This document shows, in pieces, positions 7,056 to 14,553 of a stretch of 14,904 nt of DNA. The position numbers and the translations under genes are program-made. The notes beneath the pieces are model-generated. The model was not told the origin of the DNA. It searched no databases and saw only the letters and a list, made by a program, of their open reading frames with translations. Source of the DNA: Candidatus Poribacteria bacterium (lineage in GTDB: Bacteria; Poribacteria; WGA-4E; WGA-3G); contig JAPPMR010000050.1 of the NCBI GenBank assembly GCA_028818995.1, positions 1-14,904 on the forward strand, given 5' to 3'. Numbering within the stretch: the first letter of the stretch is position 1; every line of letters starts with the position of its first letter.

Positions 7056-7116
7056 GACGCGTTTACAAAACGCGCCTACCTTTGGGTAATAAATCGGGCT
7101 TACAAAGCCCTCCCAC
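7056..7116 (-). repeat. Two tandem REP-like hairpin units, minus orientation
   Basis: Read on the minus strand, 7079-7056 starts GTAGG and contains stem CGCGTTT/AAACGCG with loop TGT. 7116-7093 starts GTGGG and contains stem GGGCTT/AAGCCC with the same TGT loop. They keep the head-plus-hairpin plan of the other units but have a different stem sequence, so they are probably a sub-family. They lie in direct, not inverted, orientation, 13 bases apart. Confidence 0.65.
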
Positions 7117-7162
7117 AAGCGCCTCACGATAAGCAAATGGCTCTGACGACCATAAAAATCTA

Positions 7163-7192
7163 TTGACAGAGACCGCTATGTCAAGATATAAT
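7163..7192 (+). promoter_or_regulatory. Consensus sigma-70-type promoter for the vWA gene
   Basis: TTGACA (7163-7168), 18 bases, TATAAT (7187-7192): both hexamers match the consensus in full. Expected start is near 7199, about 25 bases ahead of the ATG. TTGACA and TGTCAA (7179-7184) form an inverted repeat inside the promoter, a possible operator. Confidence 0.78.
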
Positions 7193-7224
7193 TTAATAGA
7201 TTATATAAAGAAAGCACTTACCGA

Positions 7225-9534
7225 ATGCAGTTCACATACTATTGGCCGGTGTGGGCAGTAATACTTGGTATTATCATTACTGTTAGCATCACAGTATATG
7301 GGTATCTCAGGATAGGACACCCATTACGCCGCATACTCCGATATTCACTCATCGCTTTACGATTTTTCGCCATTGCAATTTTACTTTGTTGTCTGTTAGC
7401 ACCCGTAATTATAGAAAAGAAAGACGTTACACCTATATCCCATCTATCTATATTGGTTGATACCTCACGGAGTATGCAATTAGGAGACAATTATTCTGGC
7501 AAATCTGATACCTCACGGATGAGCCAAGTGAACCAATTGCTATACGGTGAATCAAGCAATTTTTTAGATGCCTTGAACAATGATTACAATGTCCATCTCT
7601 ACCGTTTCGATTCAGTTCTCTACCAAGGTGCAACCACTGTGGAAAATTTTGAACCGAAAGGCACACTTACCAATGTTGCCTCTGCTATCCGTGAAGCAGC
7701 ACAAATGTGGAGAGGACAACCAAACGCAGGGATCGTGTTAATTACTGATGGTGCACATAACGCATCTAAGTTATTAGTAGATGACATAATTGACTTGAAT
7801 ATTCCAGTTTATGCCTTAGGTGTCGGTTCACCGCAACCACCGAAAGATATACAAATCCAAAACGTTGATGTTTTGCCTGTTGCCTATACTGGACATGAAA
7901 CCGTCATCCGAGTGACTGTAGCGCAGACAGGGTATGCTGCTGAATCAATTCGGGTTTCCCTTCGTGAATCGGGGAACAATCGCCTCGTTGATGCATCAAT
8001 GATAACTTTTCCGCAAGTTACTGCAGAACAATCTGTTACTTTGAATGGACAAAGTGTTGTAAATGGCACGCAACATGTCGTTGAACTAAAATTGACGCCT
8101 GAGACCGAAGGCAATTTTCAATATAAGGTGATACTCCCTGCCCTTGAAGGTGAACTTACAAATGCCAATAATGAAAAAACCTTTACTTTGAAAGTTGTGA
8201 AAGCAAAACTAAGTGTCTTTTTTTTAGAAGGGAGACCACGTTGGGAATATGCATTCCTCAAACGCACTTTGGAACGTGACCCGAATATCGAATCAACTTT
8301 TGCTGTTCTGTCTAAAAGAATTCGTCCTGAATCAGTACTCGAGCGCAACGATGGGTATTATCCACAAAACCTCAATACACAACTTTTGCAGTTTCCAAAA
8401 ACTCGCGAGGAACTTTACGAATACGATGTATTGATTTTAGGAGATTTATCTGCTGAACATTTAACAATGGTGCAGCAACAGGCTATTGTTGATTTTGTGG
8501 AACAGCGTGGGAAGGCTGTTATCTTTCTTCCATCGCACAACGCATTAGGCGTGAAAGGTTTTAGGAACACACAACTTGCGCGGATACTTCCAATTCAAAT
8601 TCCTGCTAATGGATGTCGGGAACAAGAGGGCGAGTTTTCACTTGACCTAACACAATCGGGTATGTTTCATCCGATACTGCAACTTACAGACGATATAGAA
8701 CGCAATACTGAAATTTGGCAAAATCTTCCTGCACTTTCTCGGATATTTCTTGGTTTCCAACTGAGAGCAGGGACAACGACACTCATCAAAAAACAGAGCG
8801 GAGAACCAATTCTGGTTTTTCAGCGAGTTGGTCTGGGAAAAAGTCTGCTCTTCGCTGCTGAAGGGATATGGAATTGGGACTTTGGCGTAAACGCTTTTAA
8901 AGGCACAATTTATAAAACAGTATATCCACGTTTTTGGGCACAAGTGATCCGATGGATGGCACAGCAGTCCGATGAAAATCGGATATATATAACAACCACT
9001 GCACCGACTTATGCACAAGACGAGACAGCGCAAATCAATGTTCGAGCATACTCGCATACCTTCCAACCTCAAGATGATGCTGAAATTCAGTTGTCGGTTA
9101 CATCTCCCAGCGGTTCAACATTTCCGCTTAAAACACGCGCTGCCGCTACTGATAATCAGACAACAAATTCCGGCACGTATACTGCTCAGTTGAAAGTAGA
9201 AGAAAAAGGGACGTATCGGATTCAAGCTGCTGGCGTAATAGGCAATATACCTTTGGGAAAAGATGAAATGGAAATTTACGTTCATCCACAATTAATTGAA
9301 TTAGAAGCACCACAACTGAACGAACCACTACTCAAGGAAATCGCAGAGCAAACTGGAGGTGTTTACCTGACAATTGAGGATGCTCTCTCACTCCCTGAAA
9401 AGATTGATACTGTGCAGAACCCTGTCTTTGTTGATACAGAACGCGATTTATGGGCACATCCGCTCATCCTTATCACAATTGTCGGATTATTAGGTACTGA
9501 ATGGTTTATACGAAAACGCATCGGACTCGTATAA
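7225..9534 (+). CDS. vWA domain / glutamine-amidotransferase-like membrane protein
   Basis: A 769-aa inner-membrane protein. Two N-terminal membrane segments (about 8-28 and 40-62) are followed by a vWA domain with an intact-looking MIDAS: DTSRS (Asp79, Ser81, Ser83), the GTLTN loop (Thr149) and ITDG (Asp175). Then come an Ig-like/CARDB-like beta region (about 210-325) and a class I glutamine-amidotransferase-like fold opening with VFFLEGRPRWEYAFLKR (331-347), with YDVLILGDL and RGKAVIFLPS and ending around WNWDFG; no catalytic Cys triad is evident, so it is probably non-enzymatic. A second beta-sandwich (about 590-700) and a final membrane segment (about 742-765) complete it. Such proteins usually sit with MoxR, DUF58, DUF4159 and coiled-coil genes; the last two follow here. 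The ATG has no clear SD, only a weak AAAGAAAG. Confidence 0.87.
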   Translation: MQFTYYWPVWAVILGIIITVSITVYGYLRIGHPLRRILRYSLIALRFFAIAILLCCLLAPVIIEKKDVTPISHLSILVDTSRSMQLGDNYSGKSDTSRMSQVNQLLYGESSNFLDALNNDYNVHLYRFDSVLYQGATTVENFEPKGTLTNVASAIREAAQMWRGQPNAGIVLITDGAHNASKLLVDDIIDLNIPVYALGVGSPQPPKDIQIQNVDVLPVAYTGHETVIRVTVAQTGYAAESIRVSLRESGNNRLVDASMITFPQVTAEQSVTLNGQSVVNGTQHVVELKLTPETEGNFQYKVILPALEGELTNANNEKTFTLKVVKAKLSVFFLEGRPRWEYAFLKRTLERDPNIESTFAVLSKRIRPESVLERNDGYYPQNLNTQLLQFPKTREELYEYDVLILGDLSAEHLTMVQQQAIVDFVEQRGKAVIFLPSHNALGVKGFRNTQLARILPIQIPANGCREQEGEFSLDLTQSGMFHPILQLTDDIERNTEIWQNLPALSRIFLGFQLRAGTTTLIKKQSGEPILVFQRVGLGKSLLFAAEGIWNWDFGVNAFKGTIYKTVYPRFWAQVIRWMAQQSDENRIYITTTAPTYAQDETAQINVRAYSHTFQPQDDAEIQLSVTSPSGSTFPLKTRAAATDNQTTNSGTYTAQLKVEEKGTYRIQAAGVIGNIPLGKDEMEIYVHPQLIELEAPQLNEPLLKEIAEQTGGVYLTIEDALSLPEKIDTVQNPVFVDTERDLWAHPLILITIVGLLGTEWFIRKRIGLV

Positions 9535-9586
9535 ATACTTTATTATTTCGATTTAGCGGTTGTAATTGTGTAATTTATTGAGCCTT

Positions 9587-9701
9587 TTACTTATAGTGAA
9601 ATCCAAAAATATGTTTACACTCCCTGGTAGGTGCGGTTTCTAACCGCACGATTGGACATAGGTTCGGTTAGGAAACCGAACCTACCGTTGTGTATAAGTA
9701 A
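9587..9701. mobile_element. Small palindromic element: two inverted REP units inside 9-bp ends
   Basis: The ends are TTACTTATA (9587-9595) and TATAAGTAA (9693-9701), exact inverted repeats. Inside, a plus unit (9627-9649; GTAG head, stem GTGCGGTT/AACCGCAC) faces a minus unit (9660-9685; GTAG head, stem AGGTTCGGTT/AACCGAACCT). The left flank TTATAGTGAA (9591-9600) lies 36 bases before the GTAG head, the same spacing as at 14272/14308. It fills most of the 205 bases between the vWA and DUF4159 genes. Confidence 0.65.
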
Positions 9702-9739
9702 TTATGAATTTTACTTAATAAAATTGAGAGAATTAGGTT

Positions 9740-10447
9740 ATGGCTGTAGTCGGAAAAATTTGCAAATTGTTTAAAATAAATATTCCCAAACTAACCCTTG
9801 TTTTTTTCTGTTGCTTACTGTTCTGTGTCGTGGTTAATACACAACAAGCGGGTGAACTTTTCACGATTGCTCAAATACAATACGGTGGTGGAGGTGATTG
9901 GTACGGTGATCCTTCTACTATCGGCAATTGGCTGCGGCTACTCCGGGAAAGAACAGAGATTGAAACCGCAGATGATCGGGTAATTCTCAAATTGACCGAC
10001 CATGCGCTTTATCAATATCCTATGCTTTATCTTGTCGGACACGGAAATATCCGTCTCACTGAAAACGAAGTAACGGCATTGCGACAATATCTCACAAACG
10101 GCGGGTTTCTCTTTGTCAATGATGATTACGGATTAGACAAAAGTTTCCGACGAGAGATCAGCAGAGTTTTTCCTAAGCAGGAGTTACAACCGATACCAAA
10201 CTCACATCCGATATATCACTGTTTTTACGATCTACCGGGACTCCCAAAAATACACGAGCATGACTCTGAACCGGCACAAGGTTTTGGAATTTTTCACGAC
10301 GGGCGAATGGTGCTTTTTTACGCGTACAGTGCTGATATCGGCGATGGATTGGAAGATCCAAGAGTACATCCGGATGACACACCAGAAGTCCGCGAACTCG
10401 CGACAAAGATGGCTGTAAACATAGCAGTATATGTCTTAACAAACTGA
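9740..10447 (+). CDS. DUF4159 family exported protein
   Basis: A 235-aa protein recognised from the DUF4159 pattern: FTIAQIQYGGGGDWYGDP (41-58), YPMLYLVGHG (93-102), LTENEVTALRQYLTNGGFLF (106-125) followed by VNDDYG (126-131), then SHPIYHCFYDLPG. It has a GATase-like, flavodoxin-type fold in other bacteria, with unknown biochemical activity. An N-terminal hydrophobic stretch (about 17-35) is a signal peptide or anchor, placing the domain in the periplasm. Length is typical for the family. It lies between the vWA and coiled-coil genes, separated from each by about 205 bases with REP repeats, so co-transcription is plausible but not shown. GAGAG at 9726-9730 is a modest SD. Confidence 0.88.
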   Translation: MAVVGKICKLFKINIPKLTLVFFCCLLFCVVVNTQQAGELFTIAQIQYGGGGDWYGDPSTIGNWLRLLRERTEIETADDRVILKLTDHALYQYPMLYLVGHGNIRLTENEVTALRQYLTNGGFLFVNDDYGLDKSFRREISRVFPKQELQPIPNSHPIYHCFYDLPGLPKIHEHDSEPAQGFGIFHDGRMVLFYAYSADIGDGLEDPRVHPDDTPEVRELATKMAVNIAVYVLTN

Positions 10448-10498
10448 GTAAAATCTATGTAGTGCTTCGTCAAGTGATAATTGAGGGACTTAAAAATA

Positions 10499-10564
10499 GT
10501 CGGGAATCGGAGTTCCCTCCTACCTTATCCGATCTTTCTGTAGGAGCGATCTCCGAATCGCGAC
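10499..10564. repeat. BIME-like inverted pair of REP units (X' and Y)
   Basis: Unit X' (10499-10523, minus) and unit Y (10540-10564, plus) are exact 25-base copies of the units at 6953-6977 and 6992-7016, but each is inverted, so heads now face inward across 16 bases. They lie in the 205-base gap between the DUF4159 and coiled-coil genes. Confidence 0.85.
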
Positions 10565-10652
10565 CTTCAAAATAGAACTTGACAAAGCGGTAGTAAGGTT
10601 CCACTATTTGATATCAGGATTAAATCCTTATAAGAGGAAACAGGGAATAACA

Positions 10653-13600
10653 ATGTCAATTCAAAACACCAATCAAATATATCAATCCATCATTACCAAA
10701 CTTAGTGCTGTGCGGCGAACGTGGCGATGGCTTATTTTCTCGGAAAGTTTACTCAGATTGATCACTACACTTGCGTTGGTGATGACTCTAATCCTTCTCT
10801 GTTTTCAGCTACCACTCCATAGTCTTATCCGCAGCAGTATTGTGATTTTCTCTGTGGGTATTGCTATCTACATCACCTTTCGTATTCTTATTCGTCCACT
10901 ATTGCGCAAATTGCCACATTCAACAGTCGCTGCATACCTTGAAAAAGCCTATCCAAACATTGAAAATAGAATCCTCAGTACCGTTCAACTTAAACCGACT
11001 TTAGAGAACAACAGACTGGGATATGCACAAGAATTCGTTGAGCGGCTAATTCTTCAAACGCAACACGATATTGATAAGGTTGAATCGAAAAAGATTTTTC
11101 AGACCGAATTTGTAAAAATCAAACGGCATGCGGGGATTGCAGTAATTGCTTTAGGAGTGCTGGCACTTACGAACTTTCTTTTACCTTCTGCGTTGAAAGG
11201 GTTTACCCAAACAATTGAAACTCTACCCAAAACACCGATGGAAGGTTTTACAGCACAGATAGAAGAGGTCCGCCCAGGAAATATCCAAATTAAGCGCGGG
11301 GCAGATGTTACCGTCACAGCAAAAGTCAGTGGACACCTTGACGCACCAGTTTATGTCTATTACCGTTTGGCACAAGTGGATAGTGAGTCAAAAAATGACG
11401 CGAATGCACAGGAATCTCCTGATACAGACATCAATATAGGAGAAGATGAGCAACAATTGCCACATCTATCGGATAGCGAGACATGGCAATCCTTACTGAT
11501 GAACCGCGAACCGACTGAGATTCCGTATAGTGCCAAAATTGAAAATATTGACCGATCACTACAATACTATGTTTCAACTAAAGACGTAGCATCTGAGCAT
11601 TATCAAATTGCGGTAAGCCATGAACCGATTGTCAAGACCTTTCAACTTCAATTTAACTATCCTGCATATACACAACTACCTTCTCAAACCCTTGAAGCAA
11701 ACACAGGCGATCTGGAAGTTCTCTATGGAACAGAAGTTGTCCTTACAGGAGAAAGCAACAAACCGCTTACGGAAGCTCACTTGATTTTTGAAGAATCTGA
11801 TCTTGTAAAGCTTGAAATCGAAGCGGAAACCCAAATGAAGGGTAGTTTTATAGCAAAGGAAGCAGGTACCTACCACATTCAGATACAAGACACTGACGGT
11901 TTAACAAACTCTGACCCGCTTTCCTACACGCTCAACGTTTTCAAAGATAGTGCGCCTCAAGTTGAGATTATTGAACCCGGCAAAGACCTTGTATTAGATA
12001 ACGATATGCTCGTCAAACTCAAAGTTGAAGCGACTGATGATTACGGCATTCAGGCGCTGCAATTGGTCCATCGCATTCAAAAAGAGAATGCTGATGATGT
12101 TACTATCATGCTAAAGCAAATCCCATCAGCCACATCACCGCCACAAACATCGCAATTTCTAACGTATAGTTGGGATATTGAGCCGATTGGACTTTTTCCA
12201 GGGGAGGCAGTCTCCTATTATGTGCAGGCGATTGATACCGACGATGTCTCTGGTCCCAACATCGGTAAATCGCGTACATACACAGTCCGTTTCCCAACGC
12301 TTGACGAATTATATGATAATCTCGCAGCAGAACAGGAAACTGAACAGCTCGGACTTGACGAACTATTCGACGAACAGACCGAAGCCACCGGAATAGTTGA
12401 CGAACTACTTGATAAAATCCGAAAGTTCAGGGAATTTACACTTTCTGACAAAAAACTGATGCAGCAGGTAGTTGAATCCCAAAAGGAAATTGAGCGGAAG
12501 GCAAATGAACTCATATCGGAGATGGAACAGACAGCGTCTGAAATGGAGAAAAATCAACTCTTTGAACCTGAAACCATTCAAAAATATCAAGAACTGCAAG
12601 AGTTGATGAAGGAAGCACTATCTGAAGAACATCAGGAGCTTTTGAAAAAATTGAGTGAGGCATTAGCACAACAACAATTGACTGAACAAGAAAACGCAAT
12701 GGCTGAAGCCAATTTCAATCAGGAACAGTTTCAGCAGCAGCTTGAACGTTTGAAATCGCTTTATGAGCAGCTTATTATGCAGCAGAAACTTGAAGCAGCT
12801 ACAAAACAGGCTCAAGAACTTGCGGAGCAACAGAAGCAATTGATCGATTCTTTAGAAGACACATCCGTATTAAAGAAAACGGAAGAATCTGAATCTACAA
12901 ATGCTACACAGGCACGGTCTGAACAACAGGAACAAACTAATAATATATCCGAACTCAATGATGCTGCCCAAAAGGAAGATCGGATTAAACAAGAATCTGA
13001 TAAACTCAGTGAGAAATTGGACACACTCGGTAACGAAATGTCCGAGATGGCAAAATCTCAAGAAAATGCTGCACCACAAATCCAGAAAGTCGCTGATGAA
13101 GTTAAACGCCTCAACCAATATGCACAGGATCAGCAACTTTCCGAAAATCTGCAGAATACGAGTCAAAGTCTGCGAAAGGCACAGAGGCAAGATGCTCAGC
13201 AAACAGGTAGACAAGCCGAACAGACCATGACTGAATTAGCGCAAGGTTTAGATAATGCGTTGGAATTTATGGAAGGTTCAAATGCTGAACAAGCATTAAC
13301 CGCGATGCAAGAAGCAGTTAAAAGCGGTTTATATTTTTCTCATCTTCATGAGAAGGTCATCAATCAAACGAATGAATTGGTTACGACAAATACACATGAT
13401 TACATCGCGAGTGAAATCAGGCAGCTACAACAACTTGCCGCTGAGGAACTTAGTGCTGCCAAAGGCATAGCACAACTTGCAGAAAAACTTTGGGAACTTG
13501 GAAAACAGCAGATGCAAATTGATCCAAAGATTGTATGGCGGTTGAACGCTACAAGTGATGCGCTCAGTCGTGCTGCACGCGCGCTGGAAGATAGAGAAAC

Positions 13601-14270
13601 AAGCCTTGCCCTTCCCATCCAAAGAAAAGGTCTCGCTGACATCAATCAGGCGATTTTTGACTTGATCAATGCTATGGCACAAATGAGCCAACAAATGGGT
13701 GCAGGTGGACTACAAGATATGCTTGAGCAGCTGCAACAACTCGCACAAAGCCAAGAGCAGCTCAACGAGATGGCACAAAACCTCAGTCAGCAGATGCGCG
13801 AACGAGGACAAACACCGGGTTTACAACAGCGACTTGAAAGAATCGCTGCGCAACAACAACTCATCCGCGAGGCAACGGAAAGGCTCGCGGAAATTACTGA
13901 AAATGCTGCGGAGATGCTCGGAAGCCTAAAAAATGTTGCTGAGGAAATGGCAGATGTAGAGAAAAAACTTGAGCAAGGCACACTCAATGACGAAGTCATT
14001 GATCAACAGGAACGAATTTTGACCAGAATGCTTGATAGTTTAAAATCGCTGCAAAAGCATGATGTCGGTAGACGACGTAAAGCACAAGTAGCGAAAAAAC
14101 CTTCTGCCACGCCGCAAGAAGTCCCAGCACTACATCCAGAGCTGTTAGAAATCGTCCGCAAACTTGAAACTACACCCAATGCTAAGGAATTGGAAAACAT
14201 TCCATTTCAATATCGTGAACAACTCCGTCAGTATTTCAAAGCACTCTCGCAAAAGACAGTGGGAGAATAG
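10653..14270 (+). CDS. DUF4175-like membrane protein with long Gln/Glu-rich coiled coil
   Basis: A 1205-aa protein. The ATG at 10653 is chosen because AGAGGA and AGGGA precede it; the frame is open from a TTG at 10608, which lacks an SD. Membrane segments lie at about 26-52, 57-80 and 159-179. A periplasmic beta-rich region (about 200-545) contains Ig-like repeats with TDDYGI and YYVQAIDTDD motifs. From about residue 547 to 1130 it is almost all coiled coil, very rich in Gln, Glu and Ala, with QQL/EQL heptad-like runs. The C-terminus (EVPALHPELLEIVRKLE, then IPFQYREQLRQYFKALS) matches the short closing motif of such proteins. It likely scaffolds the vWA and DUF4159 proteins across the periplasm. 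The name DUF4175-like rests on architecture and neighbours, not on a family search. Confidence 0.85.
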   Translation: MSIQNTNQIYQSIITKLSAVRRTWRWLIFSESLLRLITTLALVMTLILLCFQLPLHSLIRSSIVIFSVGIAIYITFRILIRPLLRKLPHSTVAAYLEKAYPNIENRILSTVQLKPTLENNRLGYAQEFVERLILQTQHDIDKVESKKIFQTEFVKIKRHAGIAVIALGVLALTNFLLPSALKGFTQTIETLPKTPMEGFTAQIEEVRPGNIQIKRGADVTVTAKVSGHLDAPVYVYYRLAQVDSESKNDANAQESPDTDINIGEDEQQLPHLSDSETWQSLLMNREPTEIPYSAKIENIDRSLQYYVSTKDVASEHYQIAVSHEPIVKTFQLQFNYPAYTQLPSQTLEANTGDLEVLYGTEVVLTGESNKPLTEAHLIFEESDLVKLEIEAETQMKGSFIAKEAGTYHIQIQDTDGLTNSDPLSYTLNVFKDSAPQVEIIEPGKDLVLDNDMLVKLKVEATDDYGIQALQLVHRIQKENADDVTIMLKQIPSATSPPQTSQFLTYSWDIEPIGLFPGEAVSYYVQAIDTDDVSGPNIGKSRTYTVRFPTLDELYDNLAAEQETEQLGLDELFDEQTEATGIVDELLDKIRKFREFTLSDKKLMQQVVESQKEIERKANELISEMEQTASEMEKNQLFEPETIQKYQELQELMKEALSEEHQELLKKLSEALAQQQLTEQENAMAEANFNQEQFQQQLERLKSLYEQLIMQQKLEAATKQAQELAEQQKQLIDSLEDTSVLKKTEESESTNATQARSEQQEQTNNISELNDAAQKEDRIKQESDKLSEKLDTLGNEMSEMAKSQENAAPQIQKVADEVKRLNQYAQDQQLSENLQNTSQSLRKAQRQDAQQTGRQAEQTMTELAQGLDNALEFMEGSNAEQALTAMQEAVKSGLYFSHLHEKVINQTNELVTTNTHDYIASEIRQLQQLAAEELSAAKGIAQLAEKLWELGKQQMQIDPKIVWRLNATSDALSRAARALEDRETSLALPIQRKGLADINQAIFDLINAMAQMSQQMGAGGLQDMLEQLQQLAQSQEQLNEMAQNLSQQMRERGQTPGLQQRLERIAAQQQLIREATERLAEITENAAEMLGSLKNVAEEMADVEKKLEQGTLNDEVIDQQERILTRMLDSLKSLQKHDVGRRRKAQVAKKPSATPQEVPALHPELLEIVRKLETTPNAKELENIPFQYREQLRQYFKALSQKTVGE

Positions 14271-14307
14271 GTTATAGTGAATTATAGAATATGTTGACAC
14301 CTCTTCT

Positions 14308-14332
14308 GTAGGAGCGATCTCCGAATCGCGAC
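14308..14332 (+). repeat. Single REP-like unit (Y type)
   Basis: Identical over 25 bases to the Y unit at 10540-10564: GTAGGA head, stem GCGAT/ATCGC, loop CTCCGA. It has no inverted partner within 95 bases. The GTTATAGTGAA flank starts 37 bases before the head. Confidence 0.8.
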
Positions 14333-14365
14333 TAAGCAATCAAATGTAAAGTTAATTGTAATACC

Positions 14366-14401
14366 ATTTGCGAAATAATGATATTACATTATTTCGCAAA
14401 T
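14366..14401. repeat. Perfect 15-bp stem-loop
   Basis: ATTTGCGAAATAATG (14366-14380) and CATTATTTCGCAAAT (14387-14401) are exact reverse complements around ATATTA. No T-run follows the 3' arm, so a simple intrinsic terminator is not obvious. It may be the core of another small element, because its left border ATTGTAATACCA (14355-14366) is shared with the element at 1515-1677. Confidence 0.75.
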
Positions 14402-14428
14402 CGGTTGTCCGAATGCAATATTCTCTTC

Positions 14429-14472
14429 TGTAGGAGCGACCTCCAGGTCGCGACCTGGAGGTCGCTCCTACA
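14429..14472. repeat. Perfect 44-bp REP-type palindrome
   Basis: The half TGTAGGAGCGACCTCC plus AGGTCG (14429-14450) is exactly reverse-complemented in 14451-14472. It is two overlapping 25-base REP units in opposite orientation, as at 1557-1600, which differs only at the centre. Confidence 0.88.
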
Positions 14473-14553
14473 AAGAAACTCAAAAATCGGAATGATACTT
14501 TGTCAATTAGAAATGGTTTAAAATCCACTATAACACCATAATTGGAGCGCAAA

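Larger units (their letters stand above)
14271..14534. mobile_element. Composite MITE-like element with 13-bp terminal inverted repeats
   Basis: GTTATAGTGAATT (14271-14283) and AATCCACTATAAC (14522-14534) match 12 of 13 as inverted repeats. Between them, in order, are a single Y-type REP unit, a 36-base stem-loop and a 44-bp perfect palindrome. The left end starts on the base right after the coiled-coil gene's TAG stop. No protein-coding frame looks real here. This accounts for nearly all of the 283-base gap before the next gene. Confidence 0.55.

Noticed and set aside
6953..7116. CRISPR array from repeated units between 6953 and 7116
   Set aside because: Units alternate orientation, differ in stem sequence and have irregular short spacing; they also recur singly elsewhere. 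No cas genes.
10579..10607. Possible promoter TTGACA before the coiled-coil gene
   Set aside because: The -35 is perfect, but at 17 bases the best -10 is CACTAT, only three matches to TATAAT; too weak to list.
10608..10652. TTG start extending the coiled-coil protein by 15 residues
   Set aside because: No SD upstream of the TTG, whereas the ATG at 10653 has purine-rich sites at proper spacing and begins a normal N-terminus.
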